Below are positions 56,361 through 64,000 of a DNA stretch of 64,000 nt, one piece after another. The DNA is taken from assembly GCF_000278135.1 (NCBI RefSeq), contig NZ_JH725025.1, forward strand, positions 83,204-147,203, written 5' to 3'. The DNA comes from Candidatus Bartonella washoeensis Sb944nv. Lineage in GTDB: Bacteria; Pseudomonadota; Alphaproteobacteria; Rhizobiales; Rhizobiaceae. The position numbers and the translations under genes were made by a program. Position 1 is the first letter of the stretch; each line of letters begins with the position of its first letter. The notes under the pieces were generated by a model, which was not told where the DNA came from, made no database searches, and was given only the letters and a program-made list of their open reading frames with translations.

Positions 56361-59300
56361 TTATCGTGCCATTTCTGCAAGCTGTGTCATAACAGTTGCT
56401 GCTCCAACAAGTCTTTCATCTATTGTTGACCAATCTCGAATAAGGACAATGCTCTGGTCTGGTCGAATTTTTGCCATAGAACCCTGTTTTCCAACCCACT
56501 GAACAAGAGCCATACTATTCGCAAAATAATTATTGCGAAACTGTATAACAACACCCTTTGGTCCTGTATCCAATTTTTCTACATGTGCCTTTCGACACAA
56601 TATTTTGATATAAAAAACTTTAAGAAGATATTGAACTTCAAGGGGTAAAGGACCAAAGCGATCGATTAACTCAACTCCAAATTCTTCGATTTTTTCTAAA
56701 TCATCAAGTTCTGTTAAACGGCGGTAAAGTCCCATACGTAACGATAAGTCAGGCACAAAACTTTCTGGTATCATCACTGTTGTGCCAAGCGAAATCTGAG
56801 GCGACCATTGCTTATCTTCACTTTGCTCGCCATCTTTTAATTCAGCAACAGCCTCTTCAAGCATTTTTTGATAGAGCTCAAATCCAACTTCTTTAATATG
56901 CCCCGATTGCTCTTCACCTAAAAAATTGCCTGAACCGCGAATATCCATGTCATGACTTGCCAATTGAAAGCCAGCCCCCAACGTATCAAGAGATTGTAAA
57001 ACTTTAAGGCGACGATCAGCAGCAGGTGTTAAAACTTTACCAGAAGGAAACGTAAAGAGTGCATACGCACGTTGTTTTGAACGCCCTACCCTACCACGCA
57101 ATTGGTAGAGAGCTGCAAGACCAAAAATTTCAGCCCGATGCACAATCAAAGTATTGGCAGTTGGAATATCAAGACCTGATTCAATAATGGTTGTTGATAG
57201 CAAAACATCATATTGCCCATCATAAAATGCATTCATAATATCATCAAGTTGTCCAGCCGGCATTTGCCCATGAGCTATGACAAATTTGAGTTCTGGTACA
57301 TGCGTTTTAAGATATTCTTCTATAAAGGCAAGATCAGAAATACGAGGGCAAACATAAAAACTCTGACCACCACGGTAATATTCTCGAAGCAATGTCTCTC
57401 GTATAACAAGTTCATCAAAAGGTGAAATAAAAGTACGCACTGCCATTCTATCAATGGGAGGCGTTGTTATTAATGAAAGTTCACGTACCCCTGATAATGC
57501 CAATCCTAAAGTGCGTGGTATGGGGGTTGCTGAAAGCGTAAGAACATGAATATCACTTTTAATCTCTTTTAAACGCTCTTTATGTTTTACGCCAAAATGC
57601 TGCTCCTCATCAATGATAAGAAGTCCTAACCGTGAAAAATTGACTGCATCACTTAATAACGCATGGGTTCCAATAACAATATCAATCGTGCCATCTGAAA
57701 TACCTTTTTTAACTTGTGCAAGTTCTTTAGCTTTCACAAGTCTTGAAGCATGGCCAATCTTAATAGGTAATCCTTGAAAACGCGCAATAAAAGTCTTGTA
57801 ATGTTGTCGTGAAAGCAAAGTTGTTGGTACAACAACAGCAACTTGATATCCATTGAATGCTGCGACAAAAGCACTTCGAATAGCAACTTCTGTTTTTCCA
57901 AAACCAACATCACCACATATCAAACGATCCATCGGTTTTCCTGAGGCCAAATCATCTAAAACAGCATCAATTGCATCCATTTGATCTTCTGTCTCTTCAT
58001 AAGGAAAGCATGCAACAAACTCATCAAATGGTCCAACTGGCGGAATAAAAACAGGCGCAGAACGCATAGCGCGCTCTGCGGCTATACGGATCAATTGGCC
58101 AGCGATTTGTAATAAATGTTTTTTAAGCCGTGTTTTACGTGCTTGCCAAGCAACACCGCCTAACTTATCTAACGTTACATCTGTTTCCTCCGATCCATAA
58201 CGTGAGAGAAGTTCGATATTTTCAATAGGTAAAAAGAGGCGATCACCTCCAGCATACTTAATTTCAAGACAATCGCGTAAAATTCCAGTTGTCATAATGG
58301 TTTTAAGACCAACAAACTGTCCAATACCATGGTCAATATGCACAACCATATCACCAGAATTTAAAGCAGCAATTTCAGAAATAAAATTTTTATTGTGTTT
58401 ACGCCGTCTTGGCGATCTTATTAATCGATCACCAAGGATATCTTGCTCTGCTATAATAGCAAAATCTTCCACTTCAAAGCCGTGCTCTATCATTATAACA
58501 GCTGCACATATACGATCACGTGGTGTTGCTCTGACAGTTTGAAATGATTTTGCAATATCTACTTTTTGCAATCCATGCTCATCGAGAACTTGTAACAAAC
58601 GGTTAAGAGAGCCTTCACTCCAACACGCTAAAAGAACCTTCTTGCCAGCGGCACGCAATGAAGCAATATGATGAACGACACTTGAAAAAACATTTTTTTC
58701 TTGCGCATTACGCTCTTCTACAAAATCATATCCCTGTTTAACATTTGCATGAATAATAGTTTGTTCAAAAGTTTGTGGAACATTAAAAGGTGTGAAATCG
58801 ATACGCTGTCCAGATTGTTGTGTACGCTCTAAAATATGCTCTGGTGTTAAATAGAGAAGGCTAGGCTCTATTGGATGATAAGAAGCGGAACTTTCTTTAT
58901 CATTTTCATGCTCCTTGCGCGCATTATAATAATCTTCAATAAGACGATAACGCTCAATGAGCACTTCTTCTGTCAGATGCTCAAAAACAACAGGTAAATT
59001 ACCACAATGGTCAAAAAAACTATCAAGATTCTCATAAAAAAACGGTAGCCAATGTTCCATACCGGAAAAACGCCGCCCTTGAGAAATTGCTTCATAAAGC
59101 ATGTTATTTTTTTGTGATACACCAAATGTAGCGATATAATTGCTTTTAAATCGGTTTACGCATTCAGGTGTAAGAACAACTTCACTCATCGAGTGTAATA
59201 AAAATTCGGTTCTTTTACTTGTTGTTCTTTGTGTTTCTGAATCAAACACGCGGATAGTTTCTAAGGTATCCCCAAAAAAATCAAGCCGTAAAGGTTCAAC

Positions 59301-59849
59301 ATCAACGGGAGAAAAAATATCAAGTATTCCACCTCTCACAGCAAATTCACCAACATCACGAACAACACTAACACGCTCAAAACCATTGAATTCTAGAAAT
59401 TGAATTAAGTGCCCCATGTTCATACGCTGACCAGCACGTGCATGAATAATTTGAGTCTCAATCATTTCACGAGGGGGCAATTTTTGCATAATTGCATTTG
59501 CTGTTGTTAATATAATTCCAGTGCGTGGATTCTTACGTAAATTTGCTATATGTGCCAAAGCTGATAAACGACGTGCCGTAACAACAATCCCAGGTGACAC
59601 ACGATCATAAGGTAAACAATCCCATCCCGGAAATTGAAGTATAGGCAAATTGGGCTCAATAAAATTTAATACTTGCTGTAAATGAGCAATTTTTGTTCCA
59701 TCGCGGACAACATAGATAAGTGGTTTACCTTGTGCAATTTCTGAACTCAATTTAGCAAGCGCAAAGGCTTCAAACCCATCGGTAACTCCATCAAAGACCG
59801 TATGAACAGAAATATTTTTAGGAATGACAATTTTTCTAAATATAGGCAT
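56361..59849 (-). CDS. mfd: Transcription-repair coupling factor
   Basis: Removes RNA polymerase stalled at DNA lesions and recruits UvrA. The protein has 1162 residues from the ATG at 59849; a TTG three codons earlier is possible. It has an N-terminal UvrB-like part, an RNA-polymerase-interacting CarD-like domain (about 480-550, with GDMVVHIDHGIGQFVG), an SF2 translocase with Walker A (GDVGFGKTE, Lys652) and DEEQH box, and a C-terminal TRCF domain. All helicase motifs look intact. It follows sdhE by 11 bp. Confidence 0.96.
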   Translation of the reverse strand: MPIFRKIVIPKNISVHTVFDGVTDGFEAFALAKLSSEIAQGKPLIYVVRDGTKIAHLQQVLNFIEPNLPILQFPGWDCLPYDRVSPGIVVTARRLSALAHIANLRKNPRTGIILTTANAIMQKLPPREMIETQIIHARAGQRMNMGHLIQFLEFNGFERVSVVRDVGEFAVRGGILDIFSPVDVEPLRLDFFGDTLETIRVFDSETQRTTSKRTEFLLHSMSEVVLTPECVNRFKSNYIATFGVSQKNNMLYEAISQGRRFSGMEHWLPFFYENLDSFFDHCGNLPVVFEHLTEEVLIERYRLIEDYYNARKEHENDKESSASYHPIEPSLLYLTPEHILERTQQSGQRIDFTPFNVPQTFEQTIIHANVKQGYDFVEERNAQEKNVFSSVVHHIASLRAAGKKVLLACWSEGSLNRLLQVLDEHGLQKVDIAKSFQTVRATPRDRICAAVIMIEHGFEVEDFAIIAEQDILGDRLIRSPRRRKHNKNFISEIAALNSGDMVVHIDHGIGQFVGLKTIMTTGILRDCLEIKYAGGDRLFLPIENIELLSRYGSEETDVTLDKLGGVAWQARKTRLKKHLLQIAGQLIRIAAERAMRSAPVFIPPVGPFDEFVACFPYEETEDQMDAIDAVLDDLASGKPMDRLICGDVGFGKTEVAIRSAFVAAFNGYQVAVVVPTTLLSRQHYKTFIARFQGLPIKIGHASRLVKAKELAQVKKGISDGTIDIVIGTHALLSDAVNFSRLGLLIIDEEQHFGVKHKERLKEIKSDIHVLTLSATPIPRTLGLALSGVRELSLITTPPIDRMAVRTFISPFDELVIRETLLREYYRGGQSFYVCPRISDLAFIEEYLKTHVPELKFVIAHGQMPAGQLDDIMNAFYDGQYDVLLSTTIIESGLDIPTANTLIVHRAEIFGLAALYQLRGRVGRSKQRAYALFTFPSGKVLTPAADRRLKVLQSLDTLGAGFQLASHDMDIRGSGNFLGEEQSGHIKEVGFELYQKMLEEAVAELKDGEQSEDKQWSPQISLGTTVMIPESFVPDLSLRMGLYRRLTELDDLEKIEEFGVELIDRFGPLPLEVQYLLKVFYIKILCRKAHVEKLDTGPKGVVIQFRNNYFANSMALVQWVGKQGSMAKIRPDQSIVLIRDWSTIDERLVGAATVMTQLAEMAR

Positions 59850-59860
59850 CAGGATCAATT

Positions 59861-60145
59861 TTAATTTATGCAGGCATGATAATTTACAATGTCACGAAAA
59901 AGCGGACCATCAATTTCAGATGGTGGTGAAATTTCTCCAGTAATCCACGTCAGCAAATCGCGATCATCAAAAGACATAATATGTTCAAGTTGAGAGACCA
60001 TTGTATCACTCATCCCAACAATATGGGCATCCACATAGTGCCCCAAAATTAAATCCATTTCACGAATACCTCGATGCCATGCACGAAAAACCAATCGGCG
60101 ACGACGCGTATCAAGTTGATTTTTTTCAACGGCAAAAACTGTCAT
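59861..60145 (-). CDS. sdhE: FAD assembly factor SdhE (succinate dehydrogenase assembly)
   Basis: Helps attach FAD to succinate dehydrogenase. AAGGAGA lies just before the ATG at 60145, so the upstream codons (to 60193) are not used; the protein has 94 residues. The conserved RGxxEMD (RGIREMD) and DTRRRRLVFRAWHRG are the hallmark. It lies between lolD and mfd; the same order is found in other alphaproteobacteria. Confidence 0.93.
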   Translation of the reverse strand: MTVFAVEKNQLDTRRRRLVFRAWHRGIREMDLILGHYVDAHIVGMSDTMVSQLEHIMSFDDRDLLTWITGEISPPSEIDGPLFRDIVNYHACIN

Positions 60146-60221
60146 AAAAGTCTCCTTGAATGAGGGAAAAAGTGATATAGATACGATATTCAATTTGTAG
60201 AATAGTTTTTTTTACCTTATT

Positions 60222-60902
60222 CTAAGGGAGTTCAATAATCTTTTTTTCCTTAAGTGTAATTCGACGATGCATTTGTTTAGCTAAACCATAATTATGTGTT
60301 GCAATAAGAGCAGAGAGACCAGATTGACGAACAAGTGCAGACAAAGCTTGGAATACATAAGCTGAAGTTACAGGATCAAGATTCCCAGTAGGCTCATCAG
60401 CTAAAAGAACCGAAGGACCATTTGCGACTGCACGCGCAATAGCAACGCGTTGTTGTTCGCCACCCGATAATTCCGATGGACGATGGCTGGCGCGATGAGA
60501 AATACGTAAATATTTCAGTAATTTAAGTGCACGATCTTCTGCTATGGATTTTTTAAATCCTGCTATCATTTGCGGTATCATGACATTTTCTAAAGCTGTA
60601 AATTCTGGAAGCAAGTGATGAAATTGATAGACAAAACCGATATCATTTTGTCTTATAGTTGTTCGCTCACTATCAGAGCGTTTTGCACAAGAAATACCTC
60701 GTAACATTACATCACCACCGGTTGGTTTTTCCAATAATCCGGCGATGTGAAGAAGTGTTGATTTCCCAGCACCAGATGGTGCAACAAGTGCAACAAGTTC
60801 CCCGCGATTAAGGATAAAGTTCGCTTTATCTAAAATCATGAGAGGTTTATTACTCTCAAAAAAATATTGCTCAATCTCTACAAGCTCTAAAATAGCTGCC
60901 AT
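60222..60902 (-). CDS. lolD: Lipoprotein-releasing system ATP-binding protein LolD
   Basis: The 226-residue ABC ATPase drives release of lipoproteins from the inner membrane to LolA. Walker A is APSGAGKST (about 39-47), the signature is [14 protein letters not shown] (about 143-156) and Walker B is [13 protein letters not shown] (about 162-174). It overlaps the permease gene by one base and pairs with it in the membrane complex. Confidence 0.95.
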   Translation of the reverse strand: MAAILELVEIEQYFFESNKPLMILDKANFILNRGELVALVAPSGAGKSTLLHIAGLLEKPTGGDVMLRGISCAKRSDSERTTIRQNDIGFVYQFHHLLPEFTALENVMIPQMIAGFKKSIAEDRALKLLKYLRISHRASHRPSELSGGEQQRVAIARAVANGPSVLLADEPTGNLDPVTSAYVFQALSALVRQSGLSALIATHNYGLAKQMHRRITLKEKKIIELP

Positions 60903-62170
60903 TATTCATACCTCAAAGCTTGCACGGGATCTAACTTAGCAGCACGCCATGCAGGAATAAGAGCGGCAAGGAATGACAAAAATAAAGCCATTACAGCAAC
61001 CATGACTGTCTCTCCCCACTCAATTTGTGCAGGCAATTTTGTTAAAAAATAAAGTTGAGGATTAAAAACATCAACATTAAATAACCAAGAGACAAAATCT
61101 TGAATATGATTTATATTGGCGGTTGCTATAATACCGAAAACTAAACCCAATATTGTTCCAAGAAATCCAATCATCATACCAGTGACAATAAATATGCGTA
61201 GAATCGCACCTTTTTGTGCGCCCATCGTGCGCAAAATAGCAATATCATGGCTTTTATCTTTTACAAGCATAATCAACCCTGAAATAATATTCAAAGCAGC
61301 CACAAGGACAATCAGAGAAAGAATGAAGAACATAACATTGCGTTCAATTTGTAAGGCTGAAAAAAAAGCCTGATTGCGCACACGCCAATCAATTAAATAG
61401 ACTTGTTGATCGATAGCTTTCTCTACAACTGGTTTTATTCGATCAACAGCATCAGGTTTATTCAGAAATAACTCTAAAGACTGAACTTTATCCCCCAAAT
61501 TAAAAAACATTTGTGCTTCATGGAGAGGCATAAAAATAAATATTGAATCATATTCAGACATACCAACTTCAAAAATAGCATTTACTTTATAAGCTTTAAC
61601 ACGTGGTGTAATCCCAAAAGGAGTCTCATCACCATCTGGTGTAATAATACGAAGATCACTCCCAACAGTAAGCCCTAATTTTTCTGCTAAACCACTTCCA
61701 ATTGCAATACCCTCTTCTTTATCGAATTGAGCAAGGGATCCTAATTTAATGTTCTTGGATACTGTTTTAAGCTTCTCTAAATCTTGTTTGCGCATACCAC
61801 GCACTAAAGCACCAGATCCTCCTTGAAATTCACCCTGCACAAGCGCTTGACCTTCAACAACAGGCAAAGCAAATTTCACACCTTCTATAGATTCTAAAGA
61901 AGAAATAAGAGCATTATAATTAGAAAAACCAGAATCAATTGTTTGAACAATAAGATGCCCATTCATGCCAAGAATACGGTTGAGAAGTTCTGTACGAAAA
62001 CCATTCATTACTGCCATAACAACAACAAGAGCAAATACTCCTAACATAATTCCAATGAGAGAAATGATTGAAATAACAGATGCAACGACATGTTTTTTAT
62101 TAGGAATCATATAACGAAAAGCAATCATCCATTCATAAGATGAAAACCATTTACTCCCCAACCACTTCAT
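60902..62170 (-). CDS. lolC: Lipoprotein-releasing ABC transporter permease LolC/LolE
   Basis: From the ATG at 62170 it has 422 residues; a TTG at 62185 overlaps the proS stop and is the alternative. The protein has an N-terminal membrane helix (about 30-55, with [20 protein letters not shown]), a large periplasmic domain, and three C-terminal membrane helices ending [17 protein letters not shown], the LolC/E signature. Alphaproteobacteria have a single LolC/E-like permease (sometimes called LolF). It lies between proS and lolD. Confidence 0.93.
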   Translation of the reverse strand: MKWLGSKWFSSYEWMIAFRYMIPNKKHVVASVISIISLIGIMLGVFALVVVMAVMNGFRTELLNRILGMNGHLIVQTIDSGFSNYNALISSLESIEGVKFALPVVEGQALVQGEFQGGSGALVRGMRKQDLEKLKTVSKNIKLGSLAQFDKEEGIAIGSGLAEKLGLTVGSDLRIITPDGDETPFGITPRVKAYKVNAIFEVGMSEYDSIFIFMPLHEAQMFFNLGDKVQSLELFLNKPDAVDRIKPVVEKAIDQQVYLIDWRVRNQAFFSALQIERNVMFFILSLIVLVAALNIISGLIMLVKDKSHDIAILRTMGAQKGAILRIFIVTGMMIGFLGTILGLVFGIIATANINHIQDFVSWLFNVDVFNPQLYFLTKLPAQIEWGETVMVAVMALFLSFLAALIPAWRAAKLDPVQALRYE

Positions 62171-62181
62171 AATATTGCCTA

Positions 62182-63507
62182 TCAAAATATAGAAAACTGG
62201 TTGAGTACAGCTTCAACCGTTAGAGATTTTTTAACACCCGTTTTTCGATCTTTAATTTCAACTTCATTTTGGGCGACGCTTTTAGGTCCAACAATGATTT
62301 GTGTTGGCAAACCAATTAAATCCATTATTGCAAATTTTGATCCAGGACGCTCATTCCTATCATCTAATAATGGGTCAAAACCAGCACGCTTTAATTCTTG
62401 ATAGAGCATTTCACATGTATGAGTACATTTCTCATCATCTGGTTTCATATTAATGATACCACAATCGAATGGTGCGATCGACTTTGGCCAAATAATACCA
62501 TTTTCATCATGAGAAGCTTCAATAACTGCAGCAACAAGACGTGAAGGTCCAATACCATATGATCCCATAGAGACTAGGTGCTCCTTTCCATCTTGTCCCA
62601 TAACTTTTGCGCCCATTGGGGCAGAATATTTTGTACCAAAGTGAAAAATATGTCCTACTTCAATCCCACGAGCTGAGAGGCGGTTATTATCAGGAACCTT
62701 AATCCATTCTTCTTCATTATGCATTTCTTCTGTTGCTGCATAAAAAGATGTCCACTGTTTAACGATATCAGCTAGAACAGCTTTATCACTAAAATCAATC
62801 GAACTGTCTGGAACAGTAAGTTCAAGAAATTTTTTATCACAAAATATAGCACTCTCTCCCGTTTCAGCCAAAATAATAAATTCATGACTGAGTTCACCAC
62901 CAATTGGACCTGTATCAGCACGCATAGGAATTGCTTTTAAGCCAAGACAAGAAAAAGTACGTAAATAGGCAACAAACATACGATTATAAGATGTTTTAGA
63001 GCTTTCATAATCAAGATCAAAAGAGTAAGCATCTTTCATTAAAAATTCTCGTGAGCGCATCACACCAAAACGCGGACGAATTTCATCACGAAACTTCCAT
63101 TGAATATGGTATAGATTGAGTGGAAGATCTTTATAAGAACGAATATATGAGCGAAAAATATCTGTCACCATTTCTTCGTTAGTCGGACCATAAAGTAAAT
63201 CACGCTTTTGACGATCTTTAATCCGGAGCATTTCCAAACCATAATCATCATAACGACCACTTTCACGCCAAAGATCCGCAGATTGAATTGTAGGCATCAA
63301 TATTTCTATAGCACCAGCTCGTTCTTGTTCTTCACGTATAATTCTACAAACTTTATCAAGCACTTTTTTACCCAAAGGAAGCCAAGAATAAATCCCTGAC
63401 GTTTGTTGGCGAATCATACCAGCACGCAACATGAGCCTATGAGAAACAATCTCTGCTTCTTTAGGATTCTCTTTTAAAAGTGGCAAGAAATATTGAGAAA
63501 GACGCAT
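62182..63507 (-). CDS. proS: Prolyl-tRNA synthetase, short alphaproteobacterial type
   Basis: Charges tRNA-Pro. The 441-residue class II enzyme has motif 1 ([19 protein letters not shown]), motif 2 ([20 protein letters not shown]) and motif 3 ([16 protein letters not shown]), and a C-terminal anticodon-binding domain ([15 protein letters not shown]). The editing (INS) domain found in E. coli ProRS is missing, as is usual in alphaproteobacteria. It is downstream of rnj by about 220 bp. Confidence 0.96.
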   Translation of the reverse strand: MRLSQYFLPLLKENPKEAEIVSHRLMLRAGMIRQQTSGIYSWLPLGKKVLDKVCRIIREEQERAGAIEILMPTIQSADLWRESGRYDDYGLEMLRIKDRQKRDLLYGPTNEEMVTDIFRSYIRSYKDLPLNLYHIQWKFRDEIRPRFGVMRSREFLMKDAYSFDLDYESSKTSYNRMFVAYLRTFSCLGLKAIPMRADTGPIGGELSHEFIILAETGESAIFCDKKFLELTVPDSSIDFSDKAVLADIVKQWTSFYAATEEMHNEEEWIKVPDNNRLSARGIEVGHIFHFGTKYSAPMGAKVMGQDGKEHLVSMGSYGIGPSRLVAAVIEASHDENGIIWPKSIAPFDCGIINMKPDDEKCTHTCEMLYQELKRAGFDPLLDDRNERPGSKFAIMDLIGLPTQIIVGPKSVAQNEVEIKDRKTGVKKSLTVEAVLNQFSIF

Positions 63508-63727
63508 TAAATAACTAACTCCTAACTAAGCTTATTGTGTTAAAATAATTTTAATTACCATATGCTCATCTATAGCCACATTCTGAATGCTTGCAAACAT
63601 AACGATCACATTGGTGAGAAATTCATGTGATCTATTTCTATTCTGTTTGTTTTTAGCGATAAAATGATCTGATAATTCTCTTTTCTCTTTCTTTCATTAA
63701 AAAGAAATAACGTAATATTGAAATGCT

Positions 63728-64000
63728 TTATTTTGACCGGTGTAAAAAAACTGTACAAATAGGCTTTTTTTGCCAAACTTCATTAATGGCTGCTCTCACT
63801 GCGCGCCGTGTTGCTTCACGAATAAGTTCATTATTTTTTCTTTTAACGCGTGGAATATTATAAAGAGTATTTTCCACAACATCTAAAAGAATATCTTTCA
63901 AACGTTCACCTTTTCCATTAGTTTCAGGTAAACCAGATGTAGTCAAACCAATATCACCCTCTAGATCGTGTTTGCTATTCATTTGAAAAGAAACAGCAAC
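63728..64000 (-). CDS. rnj: Ribonuclease J, C-terminal end (partial, cut by window end)
   Basis: The frame is open from base 64000 to the stop at 63728, giving the last 90 residues. They match the C-terminal domain of RNase J: DIGLTTSGLPE, LKDILLDVVENT, IREATRRAVRAAINEVWQKKP and a final TVFL. RNase J is a 5' exonuclease/endonuclease for rRNA maturation and mRNA decay. Rhizobia have the same order rnj-proS-lolC-lolD. The catalytic MBL part lies beyond the window. Confidence 0.8.
   Translation of the reverse strand, partial: VAVSFQMNSKHDLEGDIGLTTSGLPETNGKGERLKDILLDVVENTLYNIPRVKRKNNELIREATRRAVRAAINEVWQKKPICTVFLHRSK

Noticed and set aside
1-64000. CRISPR array or insertion sequence
   Set aside because: No regularly spaced repeats and no transposase or IS ends were seen anywhere in the window. 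Only the integrase relic shows past mobile DNA.

Overview
The window reads as a chromosomal segment of a Bartonella species (Alphaproteobacteria, Hyphomicrobiales). The DNA is A/T-rich, yet the proteins and gene order are those of the Rhizobium/Brucella group: a rlpA-dac-tmk-holB-metG-tatD string, amiC-mrcA-prfB, a sufB-C-D-S-T operon with a second cysteine desulfurase, a phosphatidylcholine synthase and an IalB-family secreted protein. Many intergenic stretches are long and A/T-rich and several hold decayed genes, as expected for a host-restricted, shrinking genome. The species cannot be named from the sequence alone.

Layout. 1-2.6 kb: the tail of an unidentified gene, ruvX, and gatC-gatA (tRNA amidotransferase). 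2.7-7.6 kb: a leftward livK-H-M-G-F operon for branched-chain amino acid uptake. 7.9-10.7 kb: a two-domain cold-shock protein, a DUF192 protein, an alpha/beta hydrolase and a DUF3126 protein. 10.8-13.1 kb: leftward sfsA-map-radC. 13.4-17.0 kb: rightward trmJ-murI, rpsD and ttcA. 17.1-19.3 kb: leftward lexA and rimO. 19.3-21.0 kb: a gene-poor region with tRNA-Lys(UUU) and, just beyond it, a wrecked phage integrase. 21.0-28.3 kb: rlpA, a PBP5-like gene, tmk, holB, metG, tatD and an MBL hydrolase. 28.3-29.1 kb: a decayed lipoprotein gene and a tiny membrane ORF. 29.1-32.8 kb: a small membrane protein, a HIBCH-like hydrolase, phosphatidylcholine synthase and a UbiH-type monooxygenase. 33.4-36.5 kb: an accessory-looking stretch with two small membrane/exported proteins, sodC and an HrgA-like protein with a possible PD-(D/E)XK motif. 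36.8-43.3 kb: the iron-sulfur cluster locus (iscS, sufB, sufC, sufD, sufS, sufT). 43.5-46.5 kb: a hydrolase, tyrS and bcp. 46.6-51.8 kb: leftward amiC-mrcA-prfB; prfB carries the classic programmed +1 frameshift. 52.4-55.7 kb: rne and an IalB-family gene, convergent on a shared terminator. 56.4-64 kb: leftward rnj (partial), proS, lolC/E, lolD, sdhE and mfd.

How it fits together. Most of the window is housekeeping: translation (GatCA, MetG, TyrS, ProS, RF2, RpsD, Map, and tRNA/ribosome modification by TrmJ, TtcA and RimO), cell-wall growth (MurI, PBP1a, AmiC, RlpA, PBP5-like), envelope (LolCD/E, Pcs), DNA repair (Mfd, LexA, RadC, HolB), RNA decay (RNase E, RNase J), and iron-sulfur and oxidative-stress functions (Suf, IscS, SodC, Bcp). 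The more unusual signals are the integrase relic at tRNA-Lys, a displaced 71-bp copy of part of livM, a lipoprotein pseudogene, the HrgA-like gene next to the suf locus, a PBP5-like protein lacking the usual SxN and KTG residues, an Irr-type palindrome before sufB, and palindromes in the rne leader. No complete unknown multigene system is visible.
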